Virus record (IMG/VR): IMGVR_UViG_3300032293_001351
Coordinates: 1-54,844 of that record
Length of the DNA: 54,844 bases
Reading direction: 5' to 3' (one strand)
From: a virus
Shown here: piece after piece, positions 32,615-41,503 of the stretch
Layout: each line of letters begins with the position of its first letter
Position numbering within the stretch: position 1 is the first letter of the stretch
The notes under the pieces: generated by a model
What the model was told of the DNA's origin: nothing
What the model saw: the letters and a program-made list of their open reading frames with translations, nothing else
The model's database searches: none
Translations under genes and position numbers: made by a program

Positions 32615-32889
32615 TGAAACTAAAAGAACTATTACAACAGTTAGTTGAAGAAAAATTAAAGTTTCAGCATTCTAATGCACCAGATGCAAAAGGTAGATTT
32701 AAAGAGTTGCCAGCAGAAAAATTAGCTAATTGGTTGATTAAAACAAGAAAAAGTAATATGAGTAAGATAACAGGCTCATTAAACCAACAAGCTAATTTTA
32801 ATCGTAAAGATGATCCTGCTTATGCAAGGAAGATGGATAGAACTAGAGAGATAGTTAAAAAGAAACTAGATAAAAAGAAAAAGAAATGA
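32614..32889 (+). CDS. Small basic protein with leader-like N-terminus (91 aa)
   Basis: MKLKELLQQLVEEKLKF is a leader-like helix. The conserved core is LPAEKLANWLIKTRKSNMSK followed by TGSLNQQANFNRKDDPAY, a helix pair with an Asn/Gln-rich loop. The C-terminus is almost pure Lys/Arg. Probably binds DNA. Overlaps neighbours by 1 and 4 bases. Confidence 0.72.
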   Translation: MKLKELLQQLVEEKLKFQHSNAPDAKGRFKELPAEKLANWLIKTRKSNMSKITGSLNQQANFNRKDDPAYARKMDRTREIVKKKLDKKKKK

Positions 32890-33173
32890 TAAATAAATTA
32901 GATATATTAAAACAATTACTCATTCTTGAGTATGATGCTGAAGTAGAAAAAGCATTAGCAAATAAAGCTAAGGCTACTAAAATATCTAAATCGATACTCA
33001 AAAGTGTTTATGCCAAAGGTGTGGCAGCTTGGAAAACAGGACATCGTCCTGGAGTTGGTCAACATCAATGGGCAATGGGTAGGGTAAATTCATTTGTAAC
33101 AGGTAAAGGTGGAGCAAGAAAAGCAGATAAAAGTTTATGGAAAAAAGCAAGTAAATCTAAAAAGAAAAAATAA
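32886..33173 (+). CDS. DUF5824-like small protein with leader-like N-terminus (95 aa)
   Basis: Leader MINKLDILKQLLILE ends in I-L-E. Residues 34-75 (SILKSVYAKGVAAWKTGHRP, then QHQWAMGRVNSF) match DUF5824, a small domain found across several unrelated phage groups, function unknown. Lys-rich tail. The domain is widely shared, but the leader is specific to this cluster, as if the module had been recruited. Confidence 0.78.
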   Translation: MINKLDILKQLLILEYDAEVEKALANKAKATKISKSILKSVYAKGVAAWKTGHRPGVGQHQWAMGRVNSFVTGKGGARKADKSLWKKASKSKKKK

Positions 33174-33174
33174 A

Positions 33175-33858
33175 ATGACTAATATTTCATTCTTTAAGGC
33201 TCTTTTAATGAAAGAGTTGAACGAAAAAGATCTTCCTGGAAATCAAGAAAAGATAGCACAAGCAGCTGAACCTAAAGATAAAATTACTGGTGCAGACTTT
33301 GCTGCACTTCGTGCAAAAAAAGATGTAAAAAAAGAAGGTGAAGACCATGAAGTATCAATGGCTCAAAATAGCCTTAAATCAATTATAAGTTCAGCAAGTC
33401 AATTAATGAATATGTTAGGTCAAGATGAGAAAGATATCCCAGCTTGGATCCAAGATCATATTACTAATGCAGAGAACTTTATTAATCAAGCTTCTAAAAA
33501 TTATCACGAATATAACGAAGGTAATACTGGTGAGTATGATATGGATGAACTTCCAGATGGGACAGTTGAAAAGTCAGCAGGTGATGCAGAAGATTTAGAT
33601 ATGAAACTTCAATCTATGATGGAAGCCAAGTTTATTAGTTTTAAAGATTTTTCTAAAAATTTAGAATTGTATAAAAAAGAAAATATCACTAAATCTCAAC
33701 TTATTACTTCTTATAATAAGTTAAATGCAAAAGATCAAGATAAAGCTAAGGAACTTGCTAAAGGTTTAGATGTGTTACCTAGTCCAAAAAAGATTAACGA
33801 AACTTCTCTTAAATCTATGATGGAAAGTGTTGTAAAGCGTAAAAAAGCAAATAAATAA
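33175..33858 (+). CDS. Helical cargo-type protein (227 aa)
   Basis: The start is at the ATG two bases after the previous stop (MTNISFFKALLMKELNE, ending L-N-E). An earlier in-frame start would lie within the previous gene. Residues 60-115 (MAQNSLKSIISSASQLMNML, then IPAWIQDHITNAENFINQAS) form a helical module that recurs in T4-like marine phages. SMMEAKFIS and SLKSMMESVV near the end repeat a leader-like pattern. No enzyme motif. Confidence 0.75.
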   Translation: MTNISFFKALLMKELNEKDLPGNQEKIAQAAEPKDKITGADFAALRAKKDVKKEGEDHEVSMAQNSLKSIISSASQLMNMLGQDEKDIPAWIQDHITNAENFINQASKNYHEYNEGNTGEYDMDELPDGTVEKSAGDAEDLDMKLQSMMEAKFISFKDFSKNLELYKKENITKSQLITSYNKLNAKDQDKAKELAKGLDVLPSPKKINETSLKSMMESVVKRKKANK

Positions 33859-35750
33859 TGCCAGTGAGTAACCAAGACATATTAAAAACAATACTCTTAC
33901 AAGAGTTAGATAGGATGGAACCTGAACAATCAACGTTTGAGGATGATCCTATGCAGTTTATATTAAAAAAGTATGTAGGACTTAAGAATACTCTTGAGTA
34001 TCTTATGACTCCTTCATTTGAAGAATATATCACTGGTATATATGTAGTTGCTCCTAAGCCAACAACATTTAAAATTGTTTTACATAATGGACAATTCTTT
34101 TTCTTGCAGTTCATGGGTAAAGCTTATGAAGCAACTGTAGAAGGAAAGAAATACTATTTAATGTCTATTGGTGAAAAAGAAAGATGTATGGTTGCAATAT
34201 CAAGGCTTCTTAGGTTTGGCAATCCTTTAAAGACCAAGGGACCAGATGGTGCAGAGCAAGGTACTAGAGATTCAGAAGGACCTGCAGAAGAAGCAGGACC
34301 AACACCACCAGCAGAAACTAGTGCAGAAGAAGGCGGAGGAGAAGAGTTAACGGAGTCTAGGATATTAGAGGGCATTTTAAAAAAAAACCTAACCACCGAA
34401 TTAACTATAAGCCCTGATTATAAAACAAAATCAGGTTTTAATCCTTACTATACATTAAAGGATGATGTAAAAAATGATATTGCAAAAGCAGCTAAAGTAG
34501 ATCCTAGTAAAATAATTTTTAAAAGTACTAATGATCCTAAAGGCAAACCTGCTTTAAATAGAAAAGGAAACTATTCTTTTCAAGTCAGTATAGATCAAGA
34601 TGGAAATATAAAAGATACAAATTTTTATGTTAAAGCATCTAAATCTGAAGTTACTGGTCACTATGGAACAGAAAAAAGGAAAGACTCTACTGCATCTTCT
34701 GATGTTAATGAATTTTTAACCGTTTATTTTTTGATAAATAATTTTAAAGGTACACCTGAAGAATTTATAAAATTTGTTAAAGGTAAAAAAGGATCTACTG
34801 GAGTTAAAACTGGAGATGGTGAAGATGTGATGTATGATAGATTATACAAAATGTTGGAAAAAGATCAGAGTCCTGAAAGAGATATTGCAATAGGAATCAA
34901 TAATGCTAAAGCAGTTAAATCTGATATAGGAGGAAATACTAAGTCTATTTCTCAAGTTTATTGGACTCCTAGAACAAAACCTGAAGGAGTTGCAAGCAAA
35001 AATCCTTCAGATGTGTTAATTAAATTTAAAGATGGGAGCTTTCTAGGATACTCTAATAAAATAACTGGTAAAGGTCCTGATGTAACTCCTAAATTTAATA
35101 CAAGCCTATCTGCATTTTCTAGTAAAATTGGAGATAGTCAACAGGATCAAAATATAAAAGATATAGTTGACAATTCTTGGAAACAAGCTGCAAAAAAAGT
35201 AAAAGGACCTAATGCATCTAAAGCTATTAAGTCTTTTGACATTTCTAAAGAGAAACATTCTGAAACTACTAGTAGGGGCGCTTTTGCAAATCTTGCTAGA
35301 GAGTTTGATAAAGACGGATTAGACTTTTATACAGACGGTTTTTATTACCCTTTTAGAAATCAACTTATACAAAATTTAGGAGAATACTGGTCAGATCCTG
35401 TAAATTTAGCGTATTTATTAAAGACAATAGGATTTTATACTTATGGAGAAGTTGATCCTAATATAACAGATGCGCCTTATAAATTATTAATAGGCACTGT
35501 GGATGGATCTACAATAAAAGATATTACTTCTGATGAAGAATCAAAAATATTATTAACAAAGTCTACTCCTAAAAATATAAAAAATATAGAGTTTGTATAC
35601 CCTGGAAATGGTCAATCGTTCGCTATTAAATTTTATAGTTCTTTAATTAAATCAAATGTAAACATACCTTTGACTGTAAGAACTAGAGCCTCTGGTGGCT
35701 GGGCGGGAAAATCACTTTATATTAATACTCCAGGTTTAAAAATAGGATAA
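33858..35750 (+). CDS. Two-part virion-type protein with internal leader-like peptide (630 aa)
   Basis: Leader-like start MPVSNQDILKTILLQELDR. Domain 1 (about 20-125) is a compact alpha/beta unit (SFEEYITGIYVVAPKPTTFK). Residues 126-163 are an acidic Glu/Gly/Pro/Ala linker. Then LTESRILEGILKKNL (164-178) repeats the leader pattern inside the chain, with L-T-E and I-L-E sites. Domain 2 (about 182-630) is unrecognised; DVLIKFKDGSFLGYSNK (385-401) weakly resembles a PD-(D/E)XK strand pair, but an acidic residue is missing. The protein may be a fusion of two cargo proteins, cut at the linker during head maturation. Confidence 0.75.
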   Translation: MPVSNQDILKTILLQELDRMEPEQSTFEDDPMQFILKKYVGLKNTLEYLMTPSFEEYITGIYVVAPKPTTFKIVLHNGQFFFLQFMGKAYEATVEGKKYYLMSIGEKERCMVAISRLLRFGNPLKTKGPDGAEQGTRDSEGPAEEAGPTPPAETSAEEGGGEELTESRILEGILKKNLTTELTISPDYKTKSGFNPYYTLKDDVKNDIAKAAKVDPSKIIFKSTNDPKGKPALNRKGNYSFQVSIDQDGNIKDTNFYVKASKSEVTGHYGTEKRKDSTASSDVNEFLTVYFLINNFKGTPEEFIKFVKGKKGSTGVKTGDGEDVMYDRLYKMLEKDQSPERDIAIGINNAKAVKSDIGGNTKSISQVYWTPRTKPEGVASKNPSDVLIKFKDGSFLGYSNKITGKGPDVTPKFNTSLSAFSSKIGDSQQDQNIKDIVDNSWKQAAKKVKGPNASKAIKSFDISKEKHSETTSRGAFANLAREFDKDGLDFYTDGFYYPFRNQLIQNLGEYWSDPVNLAYLLKTIGFYTYGEVDPNITDAPYKLLIGTVDGSTIKDITSDEESKILLTKSTPKNIKNIEFVYPGNGQSFAIKFYSSLIKSNVNIPLTVRTRASGGWAGKSLYINTPGLKIG

Positions 35751-35765
35751 AAATAAATTTTTTTA

Positions 35766-35789
35766 TTTCAATTATTTGTTGTATATTAG
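35766..35789 (+). promoter_or_regulatory. Middle-type promoter element before the 35805 gene
   Basis: Contains ATTTGTTGTATATTAG preceded by TTTCAATT, matching 23 of 24 bases of the element at 22607-22630 on the other strand. It ends 15 bases before the ATG. It gives one small gene its own non-late promoter inside a late region. Confidence 0.7.
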
Positions 35790-35804
35790 CCATAAATTAA
35801 TCAC

Positions 35805-36050
35805 ATGGCAAAGAAAGATACAATCTATAGAACAATAAAGACTATAGAAGGAACAACAATCCACATTTACGAAGACGAAAAAGGTGCTACAAAACCCCAT
35901 TGCGCCACTGGCCCTGCTATTCTTTACTCTAAAGGACAGAATAAACAAGATGAATACTATTTGTTTGGAGTTAAATACGATTATGATAAATGGCTAGAAT
36001 TATCTAGACCTTTAAGGAAAGCCGCTACTAAAGAAGATTTTGTTGATTGA
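35805..36050 (+). CDS. Small protein of unknown function with middle-type promoter (81 aa)
   Basis: MAKKDTIYRTIKTIEGTTIH, then HCATGPAILYSKGQNKQDEY and LFGVKYDYDKWLELSRPL. The 'GPAxxY...G...yyLFGxxxdydkW' arrangement occurs in small phage proteins with MORN-like turns. No enzymatic motif. Its separate promoter class, lack of leader peptide and position between two late transcripts suggest a regulatory or takeover role expressed before the structural genes. Confidence 0.75.
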   Translation: MAKKDTIYRTIKTIEGTTIHIYEDEKGATKPHCATGPAILYSKGQNKQDEYYLFGVKYDYDKWLELSRPLRKAATKEDFVD

Positions 36051-36053
36051 TAA

Positions 36054-36061
36054 ATATTTAT
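36054..36061 (+). promoter_or_regulatory. ATATTTAT late-type motif before the 36078 gene
   Basis: Reads gataaATATTTATAAGtaaatg, 16 bases before the ATG. Late transcription toward terminase, portal and head genes probably starts or restarts here. Confidence 0.5.
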
Positions 36062-36077
36062 AAGTAAATGTACGACC

Positions 36078-36428
36078 ATGTCATTTAACTTAGAAAAGTA
36101 TTTAGTTGAAAACAATCTTACCATAATCTCTAGAATTAGAGAAGAGGAAGATATGGAGGTAGAACCTTCAAAAGATGATCTTAAACAATCTGAAAAAGAC
36201 TTTAGATCTATAGATAAAAAGAAGAAAGAGCTTGCAAATCTTCAACAACAAGTAAAAACAATCCTTGCTAAATATACAGAAAGAGGACCCGATGGTAATC
36301 TTAAACTTAAAGATGTAGCTGGATATAAGAACGCTGTTGGAAATATTCCTGATAGAATTAAGCTTCTCAAAGCCCAGATAGACAAAGTAGAAAATCCTAA
36401 ATTAGATTCAGATGAAGAAGACAATTAG
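36078..36428 (+). CDS. Coiled-coil protein with packaged-protein-like N-terminus (116 aa)
   Basis: MSFNLEKYLVENNLTIISRI resembles the start of the 376-aa product at 1529. The rest is a Lys/Glu coiled coil (FRSIDKKKKELANLQQQVKT) with a short Gly/Pro break and an acidic tail. The stop lies 14 bases inside the next gene. Perhaps a core or cargo protein. Confidence 0.72.
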   Translation: MSFNLEKYLVENNLTIISRIREEEDMEVEPSKDDLKQSEKDFRSIDKKKKELANLQQQVKTILAKYTERGPDGNLKLKDVAGYKNAVGNIPDRIKLLKAQIDKVENPKLDSDEEDN

Positions 36429-37101
36429 TATTATAGTAATATGCCTTTTAGCTTTAATAGCAGTATGGTATGTATTCATTTACAAAGCACCTAAATTTGA
36501 TACTAAGCCTTTTGAACAAAAGATTGATTCACTTGAAAATAGTATTGACTCTATACAAATAGAAAATATTCATTTAGAAGGTGCTATCAGCGTATTAGAA
36601 CAAGATAATGAATACTTGGTAGTTAAAGTAGTTAAATTAAATGAAAAAGTCTTAGATTTGAAAGGTGATCTTAAAGACGCTAAAAACGCTTTAAAATACA
36701 CTCCTACTCAAGTAGATAGTTTCTTTGTATCTAAGTATCCTAATGAATATATTTTAGTATCTCAAGATACAACACAACTTCCTTTAGAGGTAAGTAAAGC
36801 AGTTGTTGTTGATCTTCAAGAAGGAGAAACAAATGAGAAGTTAGTGGTAGCTCAAGATAGTATTATAGTTACTTTAGATCAATCTCTTAAAAATCGTGAA
36901 GAAGTTATTATTAAGTTAAGAGATAAAGAAGCTAACTATATCCAAATAGATAAAAATAAATCAAGCCAAATTGACAACTATAAAATACAAGTTGATGGTT
37001 TGAAAACAGAAGTAAAAAAAGCTGATCGCAAACTTAAATTTGGTAGATTCCAAAAAGTAGCATTAGGCGCTGCGATCATAGGTTTATTAATAATAAAGTA
37101 A
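36412..37101 (+). CDS. Membrane-anchored coiled-coil protein, possibly spanin-like (229 aa)
   Basis: N-terminal TM at about 5-24 (ISIIVICLLALIAVWYVFIY), then long coiled coils (about 32-95 and 140-205), and a second hydrophobic segment at the very end (VALGAAIIGLLIIK). A membrane anchor with periplasmic coiled coil fits Rz-type or unimolecular spanins, but there is no lipobox. The gene overlaps the previous one by 17 bases and directly abuts terminase. It could also be a packaging accessory. Confidence 0.72.
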   Translation: MKKTISIIVICLLALIAVWYVFIYKAPKFDTKPFEQKIDSLENSIDSIQIENIHLEGAISVLEQDNEYLVVKVVKLNEKVLDLKGDLKDAKNALKYTPTQVDSFFVSKYPNEYILVSQDTTQLPLEVSKAVVVDLQEGETNEKLVVAQDSIIVTLDQSLKNREEVIIKLRDKEANYIQIDKNKSSQIDNYKIQVDGLKTEVKKADRKLKFGRFQKVALGAAIIGLLIIK

Positions 37102-38696
37102 TGTCTGATAACCAGATATCGATAAAAGAAAAGATTAGAGAAGAGTTTGTCAAATGTGCGACAGATCCTGTATACTTCATGAAAAAGTACTATATGATCC
37201 AGCACCCACAAAGAGGTAGGCAGTTCTTTAGTCTTTATCCGTTTCAAGAAAAGGTTCTTAAACTGTTTCAGAAACATGACTATTCAATCATAAATAAGTC
37301 AAGACAGTTAGGTATATCTACCTTAGTATCTGCTTACTCATTATGGTTAATGCTCTTTAACAAAGATAAAAACGTTCTTGTTATTGCTACTAAGCAAGAC
37401 ACCGCCAAAAACATGGTAACTAAAGTAAGATTTGCTTACCAGAACTTACCAAGTTGGCTTAAGATAGGAACGGCTGAAGATAATAGACTTAGTCTAAAAT
37501 TAGTAAACGGTTCTCAAATAAAAGCAGTATCTGCCGCCGGTGATGCTGGTCGTTCTGAAGCTGTGTCTTTACTGGTTATAGATGAGGCTGCGTTTATTGA
37601 TCGTATTGAAGAAATATTTACTGCTGCTCAACAAACATTGGCAACAGGTGGTGGATGTATAGCTTTATCTACTCCTAATGGTGTGGGTAATTGGTTTCAT
37701 AAAACATATACGTCTGCTCAAGAAGAAAAGAATAGGTTTTTACCGATCTCTCTTCCTTGGACAGTTCATCCTGAACGTAATCAAGATTGGAGAGATGAGC
37801 AAGATACAATATTAGGTAAGCGTAATGCTGCTCAAGAGTGTGATTGCGACTTTGCCACATCAGGTAATACAGTTATAGAACCAGATGTACTAAATTGGTA
37901 TGAGCAAAATATGATCTCAGAACCAATAGAAAGGCGTGGATTAGATAAAGCATTGTGGTTATGGGAATATCCCGATCCAATGAAATATTATGCTCTGGTT
38001 GCTGACGTTGCACGTGGTGATGGTAAAGATTACTCTTCTTTTCACGTTATAGATATAGAATCTGTAACTCAAGTAGCAGAGTATAAGTCTCAAATAGATA
38101 CTAGAGATTACGCTAATATAATATTAAGTGTTGCATCTGAATATAATAATGCTCTAGTTGTAATTGAAAATGCTAATATAGGTTGGGATGTAATTCAAAC
38201 AATATTAGAAAGAGGTTATAACAATGTACATTATAGTTATAAGCAAGATCAAAACATGGACTTTACCAAGTATGTAGATAGATTTAATACTCAGACTGGT
38301 TTAGTTCCTGGCTTTAGTACAACAGAAAAAACTAGGCCTTTAGTTATAGAAAAGATGAGAGATTTTATAGAGACTAAATTAGCAAATATAAAGTCAATAA
38401 GACTTTTAGAAGAGTTAAGAGTCTTTATTTGGAAAAATGGTAAAGCACAAGCAATGCAAAGTTATAATGATGACTTAGTTATGTCTTTTGCTATCGCAAT
38501 GTATTTAAGAGAAACAAGTCTTAGATATAGAAAGACAGCAGAAAATTTAACTTATGCTGCATTAAATAGTTTTACTAGAACTCAAGATGATAGTATTAGT
38601 TATAATGCTAACAATCAATATAATCAAAACCCTTGGGCTATGAATATTAATACTCCTATGGGTGAAGAAACACAAGATTTAACTTGGTTAATTTAA
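37101..38696 (+). CDS. gp17: Terminase large subunit, T4 gp17-like (531 aa)
   Basis: ATPase domain: Walker A-like SRQLGIST (67-74), Walker B LLVIDEAAF (Asp161-Glu162) and a coupling motif ALSTPNG near 190. Nuclease domain: VADVARGDGKDYSSF near 300 supplies the first catalytic Asp, VVIENANIG the second acidic position near 355, and DDLVMSFAIA near 455 the third. It pumps DNA into the prohead and cuts it headful-wise. Length is slightly below T4 gp17 (610). It lies directly upstream of the portal, its docking partner; no small terminase is recognised in the window. Confidence 0.96.
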   Translation: MSDNQISIKEKIREEFVKCATDPVYFMKKYYMIQHPQRGRQFFSLYPFQEKVLKLFQKHDYSIINKSRQLGISTLVSAYSLWLMLFNKDKNVLVIATKQDTAKNMVTKVRFAYQNLPSWLKIGTAEDNRLSLKLVNGSQIKAVSAAGDAGRSEAVSLLVIDEAAFIDRIEEIFTAAQQTLATGGGCIALSTPNGVGNWFHKTYTSAQEEKNRFLPISLPWTVHPERNQDWRDEQDTILGKRNAAQECDCDFATSGNTVIEPDVLNWYEQNMISEPIERRGLDKALWLWEYPDPMKYYALVADVARGDGKDYSSFHVIDIESVTQVAEYKSQIDTRDYANIILSVASEYNNALVVIENANIGWDVIQTILERGYNNVHYSYKQDQNMDFTKYVDRFNTQTGLVPGFSTTEKTRPLVIEKMRDFIETKLANIKSIRLLEELRVFIWKNGKAQAMQSYNDDLVMSFAIAMYLRETSLRYRKTAENLTYAALNSFTRTQDDSISYNANNQYNQNPWAMNINTPMGEETQDLTWLI

Positions 38697-38700
38697 TAAT

Positions 38701-40611
38701 ATGGCAGAACAACAACCGCAAAAACAAAACAATTTATTCTCTACCTTAAGACGTCTGTTTTCTACAGATGTTATCATTCGTAATGAGGGTGGAGATATGC
38801 TTAAAGTAATTGACACAGATACTATACAAAGATCTGGTGTTATTCAAACCAACTCTTTAATTGATAGATTTAATAAGGTATATACTACATCAACAGCTTA
38901 TGGTGTAAACCTTAACTTAGCACAGAACTATCAATCAGCAAGGGTTCAAATATATGCAGACTATGACGCGATGGATACAGATGCTATTTGTTGTTCAGCA
39001 TTAGATATCGTAGCAGACGAATGTACACTTAAAAATGAACAAGGTGAAGTATTACAAATTAGATCTTCTGATGAAAACATTCAGAAACTCCTCTACAATT
39101 TATTTTATTCTGTACTTAATATTGAATTTAATCTTTGGTCTTGGGTTCGCAACATGGCTAAATACGGTGACTTCTACCTCAAATTAGAGATAGCAGAAAA
39201 CTATGGAGTTTATAATGTGATTCCTTTTTCAGCATATAATATTATTCGTGAAGAAGGATACAATCCAGAAAACCCGCAAGAGGTAAGATTTAAGTATGAT
39301 CCAAATGCAACTCTGGCTTCATCTACAGGATATAGTTCACAAAAAAACAATGATACAGGTATTTGGTTCGATAACTTTGAAATGGCGCACTTCAGATTAA
39401 CTGGAGATGTTAACTATCTTCCTTATGGTAGATCTTATTTAGAACCAGGTCGTAAGTTGTTTAAGCAGTATGTATTGATTGAAGATGCCATGTTGATTCA
39501 TCGTATTGTAAGAGCACCTGAAAGACGTATTTTCTATGTAAATGTAGGAGCTATACCTCCAGGTGAAGTAGATAATTACATGCAGAAGATGATTCAAAAG
39601 ATGAAAAAAACTCCTTTGATTGATCCAAATACAGGTAATTATAATCTTAAATACAATCAGCAAAACCTATTAGAAGACTTCTTTATCCCTGTAAGAGGTA
39701 ACGATACATCTACTAAAATAGATACCGCAAAAGGTCTTGATTATAATGGTATTGAAGACGTAGCTTATTTCCGTGAAAAGTTATTTGCAGCCCTTAAAAT
39801 ACCTAAAGCTTTCATGGGTTATGAAAAAGACTTAACTGGTAAAGCAACACTTGCTGCAGAAGATATTCGTTTTGCTAGAACTATTGAAAGATTACAAAGA
39901 ATTATCATTAGTGAATTAACTAAGATTGCATTAGTTCACTTATACGCACATGGATATACTAATGAGTCTGCCGCTAACTTTAGCCTTTCATTAACTAACC
40001 CATCTATTATTTACGATCAAGAAAGGATAGCACTCTTTAAAGAGAAGATTGATTTGGCTAAACAAGCAATGGAAGGATCATTATTACCTAGAGACTTTAT
40101 TTACGATAAGATATTCCACTTCTCTGAAGATCAATATGCTGAACTTGAAGATATGATTATTGAAGATAAGAAGAGGGAGTTTAGATATGCTCAGATCCAA
40201 GAAGAAGGCAATGATCCTGCAGAATCAGGACAGGCATACGGAACGCCTCACCAGATAGCTAGTCTATATGGAGGCAAAGAAGATTCTATGTTGAATGTAC
40301 CTTATGGTTATGATGAGAAAAAGCCTGGTCGTCCAAAAGCTGTAACTTCTATCATTGGTACTGATAATTCTAGATTTGGTCGTGATCCAATTGGTCAAGC
40401 TGCTTATAGTAAAAATGCAGAAAGAGGAGAGGATGATATGAAGCCAAATTATAAAGGAGGTAGCCCATTAGCATTGGAAGGAACAATGGCCGAATATTTA
40501 AAGAATAAAAGTACTTTGAATGCAATGACAAAAAAACACCAAAGAAAAGTTAATTTGTTTGAGCAACCAGATCTTTTAAGTGAAGACAATATAATTAATG
40601 GTTTAGATTAA
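38701..40611 (+). CDS. gp20: Portal protein, T4 gp20-like (636 aa)
   Basis: Contains the conserved phrases YADYDAMDTDAICCSALDIVADE, NMAKYGDFYLKLEI, PEGRxxF-like RAPERRIFYVNVGAIP, KGLDYNGIEDVAYFREKLFAALKIPKAFMGYE and ATLAAEDIRFARTIERLQR. It forms the dodecameric ring through which DNA enters and to which the neck attaches. The final ~100 residues are a basic, disordered extension (KKHQRKVNLFEQ). Follows terminase by 4 bases. Confidence 0.96.
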   Translation: MAEQQPQKQNNLFSTLRRLFSTDVIIRNEGGDMLKVIDTDTIQRSGVIQTNSLIDRFNKVYTTSTAYGVNLNLAQNYQSARVQIYADYDAMDTDAICCSALDIVADECTLKNEQGEVLQIRSSDENIQKLLYNLFYSVLNIEFNLWSWVRNMAKYGDFYLKLEIAENYGVYNVIPFSAYNIIREEGYNPENPQEVRFKYDPNATLASSTGYSSQKNNDTGIWFDNFEMAHFRLTGDVNYLPYGRSYLEPGRKLFKQYVLIEDAMLIHRIVRAPERRIFYVNVGAIPPGEVDNYMQKMIQKMKKTPLIDPNTGNYNLKYNQQNLLEDFFIPVRGNDTSTKIDTAKGLDYNGIEDVAYFREKLFAALKIPKAFMGYEKDLTGKATLAAEDIRFARTIERLQRIIISELTKIALVHLYAHGYTNESAANFSLSLTNPSIIYDQERIALFKEKIDLAKQAMEGSLLPRDFIYDKIFHFSEDQYAELEDMIIEDKKREFRYAQIQEEGNDPAESGQAYGTPHQIASLYGGKEDSMLNVPYGYDEKKPGRPKAVTSIIGTDNSRFGRDPIGQAAYSKNAERGEDDMKPNYKGGSPLALEGTMAEYLKNKSTLNAMTKKHQRKVNLFEQPDLLSEDNIINGLD

Positions 40612-40619
40612 ATATTTAG

Positions 40620-40627
40620 ATATTTAT
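40620..40627 (+). promoter_or_regulatory. ATATTTAT late-type motif before the head-core genes
   Basis: Reads tttagATATTTATTACtagc, 24 bases before the ATG at 40652. Confidence 0.5.
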
Positions 40628-40651
40628 TACTAGCGGACTCGTAAAAAAACT

Positions 40652-41503
40652 ATGGCAATAAAACATTCCAAATATCGCAATACTGGTATTTTATTTGAAC
40701 TACTAGTTAGACAGACCACTTCCGATCTTTTGAATAATCAAGATTCAAAGGCTGTTAAGATACTTAAAAAGTATTTTACAAATACAGAATTAGGTAAAGA
40801 ATATGGCCTTTATAGTGCCTTTTCAACCAGTCCTAAACTATCGGAAGGTAAAGCTGAAATTTTAGTTTCTACTCTTGTTGAGCAATATAATAAACTTGAC
40901 TATGAGAAAATAAACAAACTAAAATATAACTTGATAAAAGAAATTAAGCAGAACTACGATTTAGATAATTTCTTTAAGGCTAAAATAGATAACTACAAGC
41001 CTTATGCTTCAATTTATACTATTCTTGAGTCACAGAACTCAAAGATATCAGATACTAAACAGTTGATTATAAACAAAATTAATCTTCTTGAACACTTAAC
41101 AAAGCAAGATCTTTCTGATTCTAAGGCTCCTAAGTCTATAGTAGAAGATCTTATGAAGGAAGACAAAGAGATCAGACTTTTGGCTTATAAGCTAATGGTT
41201 GAGAAGTTTAATAACAAGTATCAAGACATGTCTGAAAAGCAGAAAAAAGTATTAAAAGAATATATTACCAACATTTCTGATACAAAAAATCTCAAAACAT
41301 ATTTAAATAGTCAGTTAGATGAAATTCAAAAAGAACTAACTGAATTAAAAGAGTCTTCAAAAGACCAGGTTGTTAAAATCAAATTAGAAGAAGTATTAAA
41401 ATTTGTAAGTCCTATTAAAGAAAATCAGTCTATTAAAGATGAGACTATAACAGGAATTTTACAATATTTTGATTTGATTGACGAGTTAAAAAACAACCAA
41501 TAA
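40652..41503 (+). CDS. Helical head-region protein (283 aa)
   Basis: Starts MAIKHSKYRNTGILFELLVR, a conserved start in T4-like marine phages. Otherwise helical, Lys/Leu-rich, with a C-terminal coiled coil (YLNSQLDEIQKELTELKESS). LSE and LKE strings fit the prohead protease rule. Placed between portal and core proteins, it may be an assembly core protein. Coupled to the next gene by a TAATG overlap. Confidence 0.78.
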   Translation: MAIKHSKYRNTGILFELLVRQTTSDLLNNQDSKAVKILKKYFTNTELGKEYGLYSAFSTSPKLSEGKAEILVSTLVEQYNKLDYEKINKLKYNLIKEIKQNYDLDNFFKAKIDNYKPYASIYTILESQNSKISDTKQLIINKINLLEHLTKQDLSDSKAPKSIVEDLMKEDKEIRLLAYKLMVEKFNNKYQDMSEKQKKVLKEYITNISDTKNLKTYLNSQLDEIQKELTELKESSKDQVVKIKLEEVLKFVSPIKENQSIKDETITGILQYFDLIDELKNNQ

